Origin: Eumeta japonica
Taxonomy: Eukaryota > Arthropoda > Insecta > Lepidoptera > Psychidae
Reading direction: 5' to 3'
NCBI GenBank assembly: GCA_005406025.1
Contig: BGZK01001323.1
Coordinates: 107,452 to 171,451 of the forward strand
DNA length: 64,000 nucleotides
The notes below the pieces were generated by a model. That model was not told the origin of the DNA. It made no database searches and worked only from the letters and a program-made list of their open reading frames with translations. The number at the start of each line of letters is the position of its first letter. The first letter of the stretch is position 1. The translations under genes and the position numbers were made by a program. Shown one piece after another: positions 1-13,149 of the stretch.

Positions 1-105
1 TTTACTTTTAGAAGACACTGTATTTTTGGTATCGGTAGCTTTGATTAATTGTTTTTGTTTAGAAAGTGCCAATTGCTCTTCCAAATATTTATTTATATCG
101 ATCAT
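1..105 (-). CDS. 5' end of an unidentified minus-strand gene (partial)
   Basis: Reading the minus strand from an ATG at 105-103 gives 35 open codons up to the window edge, beginning MIDINKYLEEQLALSKQKQ. The peptide is charged, rich in Lys, Gln and Glu, and looks like the start of a coiled-coil or basic protein, not random AT-rich translation. It has no signal peptide or membrane segment. The gene continues past position 1. It would be transcribed away from PUM3, whose ATG lies about 2.5 kb to the right, so the two would be divergent neighbours. I do not recognise the family. Only 35 residues are visible, so chance openness cannot be excluded. Confidence 0.45.
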   Translation of the reverse strand, partial: MIDINKYLEEQLALSKQKQLIKATDTKNTVSSKSK

Positions 106-2642
106 TTTTTAAATTAAATCTGAATATGATTAATATCTATGCTAACCAGATTAACTATATTACAGAGGCAGGAATTATAAACACCAGTAATCTTTTTAAA
201 ACACTTGTAGTTTGTTTTAACTTTTTTTTTTTACTTGTTCTATGCGAGAGCAATTAAGGTAGGTACGTAGAACGTATTTCTAATCCTAAAATGATTCCTT
301 TTGTATTATTTACTATAAGTGTGTGGTTTTGTTTACAATATGTCTACTATGTGTCTACTCTTTAGTTTTCAAATTTCTATTCTATCCTGTCTCTATATTC
401 CCGTCACAGAACAATAACATACTACTGTATAATATTATTGCAAATAATATCACAGATTACATATAATAGATTCAGTGGTAGTTTAGTGGAAGTTACCACA
501 TGACCACAGAACAATACTATACAGATTAACCACATGAATCTACAAAAAACAAATATAATATCATACAATATAGGCAATGTCATTAAGATTCTGAATGAGA
601 AGAAAACCAGTATTCAAATACTTTATGTTGGGGAATCGATTTATTCATGACGTAACTATATAATATCTCACCATTTGGTTTATTCCCCTTACCTTTAGAT
701 TTATTTTTTTTTTGTGACGAGAAGGCGATAAAAAATACCATATGCACGCCCGCACACCCGTAAGCGCGGAAAGTAAGAGTCTGAAACCCATTAATAAAGT
801 TACTTTGAAGAAATAGCTAGGTCGGCTATGCTGCTATCGGGGTTTCTGTGACAGCTTCCGCGAAAACGGCCGGACAGGACGTAGGGCTGCCGACAAGGTA
901 TGACTTTATTTCAGATTAATCCGTTTATCCGAGGAAACATAAAAATTATATCTAAAAGTTACTTATCTATATTGAGTAAGAGTCGATGGCCTAATAATAC
1001 ATTTAAAATATTGTTGATATATGACGAAATCAACCTTAAATCTCAGACATCTTACTATAATATTTGAAATAATTGCGCCTACTCACTTCACAAAAAAAAA
1101 AAAAGCGAAATTCACACATTTTAATCGCAGTGTACACACGCCTATCAATTTTTATAATTTTCGCATCATTGACGTTATTTCGTACACTATGTAAACAAAT
1201 TGTTTTTGGAATGATTTATTTGACGTTATCCTGTATAACTCGAATATTAACAGTATGTATATATATTTTTACATCAAACAACGTATGGTTAATTTATCTA
1301 GCATACTTCAAAGAAAAGAAGTTTTAGTCATAATCTTAGGACGTAGGAAGATGTCATGCGTACAGAAAATTCGGAGGGTTATCCAAGAAGAATCATTTGA
1401 CGGCAAACATGGGCTTTTGAGAGCGTAATGCGATTTCAATTTTCAAATTACAAAAGTGAAAATCATGCTATCATACAATTATAACCGGAAACTATACAAA
1501 AAAGAATGATTTCACTTACTTTTATGTGACGTTTTTTTAAGTTGTGGAATTAATAAATAAAAATGAAATACCGCATGGTTAGTTCTTAATTTAAAGTGAA
1601 CTAGCGTCGCAATTATTTGACGTCGTTTGAATTGAATTGAGAATTGAATTTGAAATTTAAGAGATACTTAGTATGCGATGATTTGACGTTAAAATAATAA
1701 ATTTGTCATATACATAAAGTAACATCGATTGTAATTAAAGTATCTAAACAGAAACAAAAAAGACTAAAATGAAGTGTACCTAGAAAGGAACCCAGAAAAT
1801 GAGATTAGATTGAATCAAGTCGATCAAAACTGCTTAATTCCGATGATAATTGACGTTTTTCTTTACCCGGGTCAGTTATGACAACATTCTTCGTCGGCAC
1901 ATATGTTGCAAATGTTTAATTAAAGAAACCAAAGAACAAGGAAATCATTAAATAATGACTAGTGGTACTAGCTACGACTTCCTTTATCCATTTTCTTTTA
2001 CTTTATTTCTGTTTTTGAGTGATAGACTAAGAGTTAAAACAAAAGATTAAAAATGTCAATTTGTTATTGACGCCTGTATTCTCCACAACCGAATTATTAT
2101 TCTGTGGCAACCATGCCGTCTCAGTTTGACGGATATACTTGGTTTTATTTAACCAAACTGTTTTTTGCAAAGGTTATGTTGAATGTTTATTAGTTTTTTT
2201 AAACTAGTACTACTTAATTAACTTATAGCAGCTCGATTGTGAACTTATTTGTTGTAGATAATTTATTTGCGGTTGTCATTACACGCAAGTATTGGGCGTT
2301 TTGCAAAGTATTAAAGTTTTAAACGAAAAGTAAAAAGAAAGGTATTAATATAAAAGAAGGTTAGTCCAATTATTTACCTTTTTTCAAATAGTATAAAAAG
2401 TGGTTTATGATTTAATTATAAACATTATCATTTACCAGATGAATATTATTCTTGTATTAAAATATTGTCTTTTTTGCTTGCATACTAAATTGGTTTAACT
2501 TATCAGTAGTCTAAAGATAGTAAAGCCTTTTATACTTTTCATTTTTAAAATTTTATTTTACATATAAGTTATAGAGATGTACATACATTTATAGTTGTTT
2601 TTCTTTTGTTTGTCTAAAAGCTGATTACTACTACACTGTATA
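106..2642. other. Intergenic region upstream of PUM3
   Basis: AT-rich DNA with no convincing gene. A short GC-richer patch at about 735-900 may be an old repeat fragment. The right half carries the TTGACG motif cluster described separately. Short ORFs at 66-257 and 1073-1327 are low-complexity and look like chance. Confidence 0.5.
1169..2131 (+). promoter_or_regulatory. Strand-biased cluster of TTGACG (CRE/ATF half-site-like) motifs
   Basis: Eight copies of TTGACG occur on the plus strand at 1169, 1220, 1397, 1617, 1683, 1850, 2067 and 2126, plus a GTGACG at 1526. Several share a longer context close to GATnATTTGACGTT. I saw no reverse-complement copies in the same stretch. TGACG is the half-site of bZIP (CREB/ATF) factors, but the irregular spacing and single orientation would also fit a degenerate tandem repeat or transposase-binding subrepeats. 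The PUM3 ATG lies about 0.5 kb downstream. Regulatory function is inference. Confidence 0.4.
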
Positions 2643-5600
2643 ATGCAAAAAGTTAAAAGGAAAGCCAGTGATGAGGCGCCGCCATCGACAAAAAAAAAGG
2701 TTAAACTCAATAAAGCTGACAGTGTTACATCCAAAAATAATGAAATTAAGCACAGTAATAAAACAGAAGCTGGAAATTTTAGTAAAGAAAACACCAATAA
2801 AAAGGCTTTAGATAAGAAGAAATTTAAAGATAAAATAAACATGAAAATTAAAGGGGCCTCTATTTATAAAGATAAAAATGTGAAAACTCCCTCAAGCCAA
2901 GATGTTTCTGAGAAACCAAAATGGTCAGAAATGAAAAAACAAAAAAAAGAGTTGCGGTTAGTGAGACGTAAAGCTAAAGCCACTACATCTGTCTTTGAAA
3001 TGTCCCATAAAGCCAGACTTTTAGCTGCACAAATACAAAGGTAACCAGACTTAATTTCTTGTTTTCATCAATTAGATTTTACGAATAGTTTTTGTTATAT
3101 GTGTGTAAATTTCATGGCTCATTTAATTTGAAATTTATTTAAAATAACCATTTTTTGAAAAATAACATGTTGTTAAGGCTATTACATGCCCTTACAAAGT
3201 AAGTGCTCCCTAGTAAGGTGCAAATCAACTAGGTGAGAGTGTGAGCATGGTGGAGTTCATGAAATAAGAAGGAAGGCTGTATTGAAAGTAGAACAACCAG
3301 CATGCTGGAATTCGTTAGTGAAACTAGTCGGGCGGGTGTGGGGAGGGGGGGTAACTGCTAGACCAAGACAATTAATATGTTGATTTTTTCAAAGAAGCAC
3401 AAAGGAATAGGTTTAAAGATTGGTAGAAATTAAGTAATTGACTTGTCGGAGGCCTTGAAAGATCTCAGCACTGATAAAGGCTGGGGTTAATCAACAAACA
3501 AAATTGTGAGTGAGGCATTTATAGTCACGTTAAAAAATATATTTAGTAAATATTTTCTTGTAAGTTTAAAACATGAATTTCACTGATATATATCAATATT
3601 TTTGACATTCATGCTAAAAAAACCTTTTAAATTTTATTTATGATCCATTTCCTCCCCAAAATTTTAACACCTCCATGTAACCACAAAAGAAGTCCATGTA
3701 AGCCAGGGAATACCGTAAGTTTACTAGATACATTTAAAACAAACCTATATCTACTGTACCTCATCCTTTTTTAATTTTAACTTATTTGTATATTACTACA
3801 TGTTACAATACGAAAATGTTGTTGAAATCAAAATGTTATTGGTTATAGAAAAGTTGTGAAGCAGGACTTCAGAGAAAAAGCATGCAAAGAATTACATGGT
3901 TTATTAAAAGGACAATATAAACAAATAGCATTAACTCACGATCTAAGTAGAGTGATCCAGGTATTGTTAAAATACAGCGATTTGGACATAAGAAATGAAA
4001 TTACTCACGAGCTTTTAGAAATTATGGAACAAATGGTGAGATCTAAGTATGCTCATCATTCAGTTAAAAGAATATTGAAATATGGCACAGAGTTCATCAG
4101 GCATGAAGTAATTAAAAAATTTTTTGGACACATAGTTCCTCTAGCGGCCCATACAATAAGTGCACCTGTCATCGATTATGCTTATGCAGAGTTTGCAACT
4201 CAAAAGGAAAAGTTGTTTATGCAGCAGGAATTTTATGGAGAAATATATAAGAATGTATGTTTTTCATCATTTTTAGTATAAAATCTAATATAATTCGAAT
4301 TTTTTATTACTAGTTGTTTTCATACAATGAGAGAGCTTAGCATGACGCCCTAGAGAGGCTATAAGGCTGTCCTTATGCAACGTAATGAATAAAAGGAACA
4401 GCCATTCAGAGATTTGTATCTAGCACGTCATACTAGGTTTGCTGATATTCAATTATCAAAAATGTATCACTGTTTCAGATCTCAGAATCACAAAATGCCC
4501 AAAATTAGTCTTAATAATGATAAATTGCATAAGGATCTCATTTCCTTTATAATATTAAGCATATCAAGCTATTTCACAGAAGCAAAACGTATCATCCTCT
4601 TTTATGAATTTAAATATTATTTTTACTATATCATATAATGAGCGCTATTTGTAACAAATCATCCAAAAACTATGTTTAAATTATTTTTGTACACTCTCAA
4701 TTAATTATGGTTGCACTAATTTGGACTACAAAGACTTTTTAGATAAATCATCTTAGCATTTTGTTATCTTTCCTATGCATAAAAGATGTAAGAAAATTGA
4801 AGACATTATCATAAGTACTTATTAAAATATTGCAAAATATGATAATAAATGTAATTGTATTACAATTATCTATATATATTTTTTTAATATTATAAAACAT
4901 CATTAGATACATGGTATTTCATATTAACTATCAAAGCAATAAGTATAATAGAAAAATATCTATGAAGCAAGATAATTTTGTGTTGGTAACTTTCTCAGTT
5001 GTATTTCACGTTCTGAATAACTTGTTATACTAGAATACTATACTAGTTTGAAACACTCATAAAAATGGTGTATACAATGCTTTTAAAATAATTATGTTGG
5101 AGCAAATATTTATCTATTACCAATTAACATTACAAATTAAAAAAATCCTTAGGTTACATTTTTTTATACCAACATTTTAGATGAAATAAAAAATGACACC
5201 CATAAAGAATATATTTGAGTTGTTGTTTTGTTTGAACAAATGGAAATTCTGCCATTACAATAAGTACTTAAGTTTTTCATAATGAAATGTTTGCAGCAAA
5301 TAATAAAACTGGGCAGTTATAGATCCATTTATTATGAAATTTGGAATATTATCTATTTATCAAGCCCTTTGATCAAACATTTTATTGCATATGTATTCAC
5401 TTTATTGCTCAAATAATAAGTTCATCAGATAATTATTAGTTTACTTGCTAAGTGTTTTCCTGTCACAGTACGTTTAATTATCTAATAAACTCTGCTCAAT
5501 ATTAACCATGTGTTGTTGCCAATTAATCTAATTGTACATTTTGTGTAGATCTTCAACTATCCAGTATCAGCAATGCTTCTATTCTTTTTAAAAAAAGTAT

Positions 5601-8600
5601 CGGCATGACCGAGCTTTGCTCGGTTTTTTTTTATCAATAACATAAATAAACAATTGATTTTCTTGGTCTAACCTCAAACCAAACACTCATTGGCTTAGTG
5701 TTGCTTAACAACGCCATCTATTGTCAAGTAGCTTTAGTGTCGCTGTGTCGGTAAAGCAGTTAGTTGCTCCCAATAATAGGTTTCCTCATAAAAAAAAGAT
5801 TTTTTTTTGTGAGAAAAACTATATAAACTTGAATTAGACAACTGAATGCATATTAATTTCCAGAGCAAAGATGATAATGTTAAAACACTAGGCGATGCTT
5901 ACAAAGGTAGTCCAGAAATGAGAGGTGCCATTTTGTCTGCGTGCAAGGCCAACATACAACGTATACTGGACAAAAATTTACATGATAGCGAGTAAGTGTA
6001 TTTAATATATTGCCATTTACATCTCATGGTTACATTAATTTGTCCTAAATATTGATTTATGAGTGTCATCAAGTTGTTGGTAGAGAAAATTATATATATT
6101 GATATAATTATTCGAACCTATTAATATGAAACTGTCAAAAAATTAATAGGAAGTCCATTATATATTTATAAAATAAAAATTAATTTAAACTAATACAAAT
6201 AATTAGTTAAATTTAAATATAAAATAAATATACATTAATATATTTACAAAAATATTATGTATATATACAAAGATATTAATACTTACTCTAAAACAATGCA
6301 AATGTGAGAAGCAAATGTACACAATTATACATTCTTAGATTCAGGGATAATATAATAATTCTTTCATAGGTAACTGGTTTTTCATTTTGTGATAGAAGTA
6401 CTAACCAAATAGGAGATTAAATAAAAATTGAAAAAATGTATATTAAAGTCCACTTCATAAAAAGTATATTAATTTGTTAATAAATGATAATAAAACTTGA
6501 GCATGCACATAATTTATTTAAGTTTCAGATATGAAAAAAGTAGGTTTGCTTGTTAGTTTTCTCCTTGCAATATTTCTTGAATGGTAGTAAGTTTCATTCC
6601 CTTTGAATAAAAGTGTTTATGAATACACTCATGTTTCCAAACTCTCATCAAGATTTTCAAAAACACCTAGAAACTGAAAATTTAGAGAAAGCGCACAAAT
6701 CAATATTAAAATTGTTTTATATTGATATGCCCACCTTACCGAGCTGTTAAATATCTTTAAGTACTTCAACTATTTTATGAAAAATATAGTGTTACAAATA
6801 TTTAAATTATACATATTTACAATGGACAGTGTAATATCAAAGCCTACAATTCAGATCATAATTCATAATCAACACACAAGTACTAATATAATTATTTTTT
6901 TTGTCTCACAGGTTACTGCATTCAGTGTTATATGATTTCATCCGTGAATGTGGCCCTGAAGATAGGGCTGAATTAATAACAACTCTTAGCTCATTGATAG
7001 TTCCCCTCAGTAACTCATTGCCTGGTGTGAATGCAGCGAGCATATGCGTGTGGCAGGGGACCAATAAGGATAAAAAGGTATTATCTACATGTATTTATTG
7101 CATTGAAAAATTGACTAGTTACATATTTCTACTGTACTTTTAATTTCATTAAGTGAAGATTTTAAAATTACGTTCAAGTGCTTTTACCATATCACCTTTA
7201 AGTAAAGCAAAAAAATAGACAGAATTATGTTAAAATATATCTAAAATGTAATAAAAAAGTATCCAAATTGATGTTGAATTGCATTCAAAATTGTGCCTTT
7301 TTCAATATGTCTGTTTTAGGAATAAATGAATTATTATCAAATTCTCCATAGGAATTCCTTATTAATTTTTCCTATATAAAGAATAAGAACAACATTTATT
7401 TAAATTCCAATAAATAATGATTATAGTAGATGCCACCTATTTTTGAGAAGTAAGTCGTGTAGTTTTTAATCTTGTATGGCAGTCTATCATAAAGCTAATA
7501 CTGTCTGTCTATCCTACTTTTCAGAGACCATATATTTGAACCATAATAATTAGTCAAATGAAATTTTCACAGAACGTATGACGGGTAATCCTATCAAATA
7601 ATAAAATGATTAAAATTAAAAAATTCTCGCATAGAAATCCCTTCCATGTAGAGAATCGTGTTATTTTTTTCAGTGATATTATTTTTGTTCTACCATAAAA
7701 ACAGTAATACAGGCAAGCATAAAATTTGCTGTGATTATAGTACATACTCCTAAGTAAAACACATAATAAAAGTTGGTGAAATATGAGTTTAGCTCATGGT
7801 GAGGATCCCAAAATGATGGAAAAACACATCTCTTTTTTCTTTCATGAAGACATAATAAATGTAATGTGGTGGTGTGAAATCATGAGTTCGACGATCAATT
7901 GGCCATTCTTCGAAAGAAACAATGAGATTTCATAACAATAGTCATTACCTATATAGTATATTAACATAACATAGGCTGGCTTAACAGAATAGGGTCCCAA
8001 CCTTTCAAAGATATATAATCTATCTCAATGTTTCTTATCTATATCTCTTGATAGGTCATTGCCTCTTTTTTGTTATAAGAAATTATATACAACATTCCTA
8101 TTAACTTTTATCTCAAAGCTATTAGAGCAATGAAATTATAACAAAAACCTTGGCTTTATGAGTACATAAGAAAATTAATGATTTGTATTGAAGAAAATGG
8201 GTTTGTTTTGTCACATATTATGATGTTTCTAGGATTAAATCTAGAGTTAATTTATATATTAATGAAATCATTTGATTGATTACAATCGTATACATTCTTT
8301 TTTTGTTCTTTAATTACATGAGAATAAAGTATAAACCAAAAAAACTAAAAAGAGTAATTTGTTGGATATGTCCGACCACGGCCATCAAAGGGTTAAGGAA
8401 TGTTATTGATATACATTTTAAAATTTGAAGAGCTGTTTGTTCTCTAATAAGAAAATAAATCTAATATATATAACAAATAAATATTTCATTTTAATGTCTT
8501 TTTTTTTTTCAGACAATTTTAAAAGTAGTGAAAGAGCATGTCAAACCACTGAGCACCCATAAAACAGGTTACAGGTTGCTCCTTGCTATATTCGATTCTG

Positions 8601-11600
8601 TTGATGATACTGTATTAGTGAAGAAGACAATAGTTTCTGTTTTAGCAAACAATCTCAAAGATGTAGCAAAAGACCATTGGGGCAAAATGGTTAGTATTGT
8701 AACAGAATAAAAATCTTTTAGAGGAATAAAATAGAAACTGCCTTCAAAAATCTATTTCATTAACTAAGTTTTTTTTTTGGTTGGTTCCAACTAAAAATAA
8801 ATCAGAAAACAATTTTGTGGTCTTTTTAGAATTGCTTTTAATTTTGATTCAATATTTCATATTCATGTTTATGGAAATTATTGTTTTTGTCTTGTTTTGG
8901 CTGGCACCAATTCCCAAAATAGCTAATTATTTAAATAACTTTTTATTTTTGTAAAAATTATTTAACATTTTATAGTTATTGAGTAATTATAATTTGTTAA
9001 TTCATCTAACTTTGTATGTGGATTAAGCCATGGTTAAATATAATTGGTGAGGCTCCTTTATTTTTTATGGAAAAGTGGAAAAGCAGTTCCTATGTCAAAT
9101 TTACAGTCTGGTAATGATACCATCACTACAGGTGTGATCTTTTGAATTGTAATATGAGATCCTGTCAAGAATACCTTATTTAATGCTTATTTATTTGTAT
9201 AGTGATGCCTTTACAAATAAATAAGCATTAAATAAACAAAATTTAAAAAGGAAGTTTTGAATTTAGAGGGCTTCATTATATCAATCAAGTTTTTGAAAAT
9301 GTCTTAGTATTAGGTCGGGGAAAGTTTTTTCATATTTTATAAGTAAAAGTTGCAGTAAAATCTCTTTGGTTGTGCTGTTTGTTTTTTTAGTTAGCTTTGA
9401 TAGATGATATTATATTATATCAACTAAATAGATGATATTGAAAAAATAAATGAAAAAAATGGTGCCCCACCATTTTTCTATCCACCCAAATAAGTGAATC
9501 TAACATATTTTGAAGTTTTATTAAAAAAGAAAAAAATGAGACAAGCCATGAAAAAAAATTTGTAATGTTTATGCACCTAATGCAGTGTCGGTAAGAGTAG
9601 CACAAAACTAGTTCAAGCATTTTCAGTCTGGTAATTTTGATGTAAAAGAGTAACCTCGCTCTGGTCAACCTGTTAAGGATAAAGGCGATGCCATTTTAGG
9701 AAAAGTAGAGCATGATGGGCATAATAGTTTTTAAGACATAGATGAAGAGGTGGCAATTGACCACAAAACAGTATTAACCTATTTGAGAAAAGCTGGATAT
9801 CTAAAAAAGCTTGATACTTGGGTCCCACAAGAGCTCCCTGATAGAAATGTAATAAATTGTGTACTATTTTGTGATTCTTATAGAAATGTAACGAAACCAA
9901 ACTGTTTATGAAAAGATTGATCACAGGTCATGAGAAATAGATTACCTACGACAAGAACATGCAAAAAAATTCATAATTAAAAGGCAAGCAAGTTCAACAG
10001 ACTATAGTGAAATCCGGATTAAGTCACAACAAGTGGATGCTATGGTATGGTGGGATTGGAAGGGAATTATTCATTATGAACTTATATCACTGGGCAAAAC
10101 CATCAATTTGGATCTCTACTGTCAACAGCTGAAGAGATTCAACCAAGTAATTGATCAACAGAAAGGGTGTGATTTTTCACCATGATAATGTCAAACCACA
10201 TACGTCTTTAGCCACTCAGCAAATATTGAGAAACATTGCTTAGGAAGTTAAGGCATTCATCATATAGTAATGACCTTACACTCTCAGATTTTCACCTGTT
10301 TCGGTATTTGTGAAATTCTTTAGGTAGTGTTAATTTAACATTAAGAGAGGACTGTTAAAACTACTTGTCGCAGTTTTTTGATCAGAAGTCCCAAAATTTT
10401 CTACATCAATGGGATTATGTCTTTATGTACAAAATGGCAACAAGTTATTAAATAAAATGGTATATATATGCATATTATAATTAAATGTATATAATATTTA
10501 ATTAAAAACTATCTTGAATTATATATAAAATGTGGAAAAATCTTTTTTCCAACCATATACATGTAATCTAGTTATAATACTTAATAGTGTATTTACAATA
10601 CGTAAATAATATTGCCCAGAATCAATTTACATTTTTTTCACAGACCCTACATTGGTTGGTGAAGCCTAATGATACAGCAGCTTTCCATCCAAATTTTATC
10701 AAATTCTTAAAAGATGGTGCCAAAAGTGGAACTTCTAAGAAAGACTCAGACATCAGAATATCAGAATTGCGTGATGGAATTATATCATCAATTTTGGAAG
10801 ATATTCAAACAGATGCTGAATTTTGGCTAAAAGATCCCACTATTGCACTTTTAACGATGGCAGTGCTCTCCATACGTGAGTCCCTCCACTGAATATGTTT
10901 ACATGTTAATTCAATGATTAAGTCTATTAATTTCGAATGTCTACTGTCAGCAAAAAAGTAAATTATAAGTATTTATGATTTCCATGTCAAGCGAATGTAA
11001 AAGGAAATAAGGATTCTTTAATCACAACAATGTGAAAACAGGATCTCCTTAAGCCATTGACTTAGGGAAGCAATCTTTGAGTGTTGATAAAAAACAGCAT
11101 GCTGACAATGGAATAAATGAATCATAAGGTTTTATGTTAGCACAGCTCTTTTGATTTTACTGTAAAAATCTCGACTTACAAGATGCTCTTGTGCGTATCA
11201 AATTTATAAACATTGGTATAATGTGATTCTGTTTTATTATAGAGATCCAGGAAGAACTTAGTTACCATTTTTAGTTGATAATTTTACAAAATGGCTATAG
11301 ATTTAACACAATTTCCGTTGCATTTAAGCGTTTGCACAATTTGAATATTAACAAATTTTAAATACATGGTATCTACATTATTTTTTAAAAATAATGTAGA
11401 TACCATGTAATTAAAATTTTGTTACCATGTTAAATTGACACCTAAGTATTGATATTATCTTGCATTCTAAGTTAATTAAGTATGCAAATCTTCAAGTGGA
11501 AATTTCATGATGACCAAAATTTTAATAACTTAAATGACCTTTTCTATCAGATTTAAAGGTCATCATTGGTTTTAAAAACACCTGAATATCCATAAATAAA

Positions 11601-13043
11601 TCTTACTTTGTATTTAGAAAGCATAAAAATTACTATTATAAGTATTTAATAACTGAGATTTCATTTTAAAAACTTTCAAAAGATTTTTCAATCATTTTTT
11701 TTCCAACAGAAACTACTACAGAGGCATTGAAGTCTATCTCAAAAGCGATCTGTCGCCCGGACTGGAGACTAGAGAATAACAAAAACATATTGGCCGTAGA
11801 AGATGCAGGAATGCACATGTGTTTAAAGAAAATAGCTCTGTTGGATAAGGGACGATCAGGAGACACATTGGGGAAAGCAATAATTGATAATTTAAATGAT
11901 GAAACAGTAAGTCAATATTTTTTTTATAGCGTCTCCTTGCTTCAAGTAAAATTTTCTTGTATTTAAATGAATATGCAACTTTTTTATGAATGATATTTCT
12001 CTAATGTGTATATATGGAAGTTAAATATTGGTTTTCCATTTGTTTTTCATATGTCTATCAATAATGTCAAGCCCATTAAAAAGTGACGCAAAAAATTGCT
12101 TACTCTGTATGAAACTGAAGAATTTGTAATAGATGTGTCTGTAAGATGCAACTGCAATTTTTAGAACAATTATTAGTGAGCAAAAATAATAATAAAATAG
12201 ACAATATTTTATTGTATATTGTAATATATCTATTCATGCATCCTTCAGATGAAACAAGAATTTATGTAACTGATATTATTTAAATTATTATACAAAGGAA
12301 TCTCGATATTTTTTAAAGGAATAGCTGTTTTGCTTAATCATTTCATTTAATTTTCCATAAGGGATATTACAATAAAAGGTCTTTTGAAATCTGATCAGGC
12401 ATGACCTAGTCGAGATAATTGATAAATTATATTAATATAATTTAATTGAATAGTTTTTGCATGTACAATGGTTACATCTGGCAATGAAAAGTTGCAGGTA
12501 GGTATATTTCTTGAATATACAATAAATACAATGCCTTCACTGAGCCCTAAATCTATACATATACAAGTGAAATACCATTGACTGACTGACTGACTCATCA
12601 TGAGATCTCCATAACTGTAGATCCAATTAACTAAAAATTTGGCATAGTCATTCTTTTCGGGATGGAAAACTAAGAGTTAACGCAAATCCTATCCAAAAAA
12701 AATTGTCTACACATGCGGAGCCATGGGCATATGTAATATATGCTCATGTAATTGTGTATCATAAAAATAGAGAAAAAAAATCAAAACGAGTTAACAATTT
12801 TGTAATAGTATATTCAACATTAAATCAATTTTCATATGAACTCTGTACAATATTGTTTTATTTCAGCTTCAAGAATGGTTGACCATAAATCGGGGATGCT
12901 TTTTTTTATTAAAACTAATGGAAACTAACCCACCAGAGGTAGTTGCAGAAATGAACAATAAAATAACATCATACAAATCATTACTACATAAACAAACCAC
13001 TCAGGGAGCTAAATTGTTATTGCAACAGTTAGACAAGTCCTAA
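2643..13043 (+). CDS. PUM3: Pumilio-family nucleolar RNA-binding protein PUM3/penguin, 8 exons
   Basis: Exons by GT-AG boundaries that keep frame: 2643-3040, 3849-4254, 5864-5991, 6912-7077, 8513-8689, 10644-10875, 11710-11906, 12867-13043; together 627 codons (626 aa), close to the human protein. The N-terminal ~125 residues are Lys-rich (KKKVKL, LDKKKFKDK), a nucleolar-type tail, followed by a helical region (SEMKKQKKELRLVRRK). Exon 2 begins the PUF-like helical repeats (LTHDLSRVIQVLLKY, SKYAHHSVKRILKYG). Exons 4-6 continue with LLHSVLYDFIREC and STHKTGYRLLLAIFDSVDD, and the C-terminus ends QQLDKS. The family (yeast Puf6, fly penguin) works in the nucleolus on rRNA processing and large-subunit assembly and binds nucleic acid non-specifically. 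All exons are intact. Introns are AT-rich, and intron 5 contains a mariner relic. The ATG is the first in frame after a stop-rich leader. Confidence 0.93.
5590..5775. repeat. Dispersed repeat fragment with stem-loop in PUM3 intron 2
   Basis: A 7-bp stem (ACCGAGC / GCTCGGT, loop TTT) followed by a T-tract lies at about 5608-5630, then a segment of higher complexity than the flanking intron containing ACAACGCCATCTATTGTCAA. This resembles ends of dispersed lepidopteran repeats (SINE or Helitron tails). Only one copy is seen here, so assignment is tentative. Confidence 0.35.
9312..10556 (+). mobile_element. Mariner-family transposon relic in PUM3 intron 5
   Basis: Plus-strand translation in shifting frames gives recognisable mariner transposase pieces: an N-terminal helix-turn-helix part (SGQPVKDKGDAIL, DHKTVLTYLRKAGYLKK), the catalytic-core block VWWDWKGIIHYELIS, then LGKTINLDLYCQQLKRFNQV, and a C-terminal SFLIRSPKIFYINGIM. 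The DDE block that normally reads HDN is at HHDNVKPHTSLATQQ in a separate frame. Many stops and frameshifts make it dead. Ends resemble imperfect inverted repeats (TAGGTCGGGGAAAGTTTTTT on the left; the right end in reverse is TGGTTGGAAAAAAGATTTTT) next to TA dinucleotides. It sits in the same orientation as PUM3. Confidence 0.85.
12480..12770. repeat. Dispersed repeat fragment in PUM3 intron 7
   Basis: Contains a short (TGAC)n run (GACTGACTGACTGACTCATC at about 12579-12598) followed by about 150 bp of balanced-composition sequence unlike the surrounding intron. (GACT)n preceding a conserved block is typical of dispersed lepidopteran retroposon tails. The family is not identified and the borders are approximate. 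Confidence 0.35.
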
Positions 13044-13149
13044 GTGTTATTAATAACACAATCAATTTTATTGCATTACAATAATTTTTTTGTGATTTTT
13101 ATTTTATTTCTAAACCCATAATTATTATATAAATTGTAAATATTTGGAC

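Noticed and set aside
1073..1327. 84-codon plus-strand ORF in the PUM3 upstream region
   Set aside because: Hydrophobic, AT-driven composition, no domain, and it overlaps the repeated TTGACG motifs; probably chance.
4414..4638. 74-codon ORF in PUM3 intron 2
   Set aside because: No splice signals joining it to PUM3 and no domain; AT-rich chance ORF.
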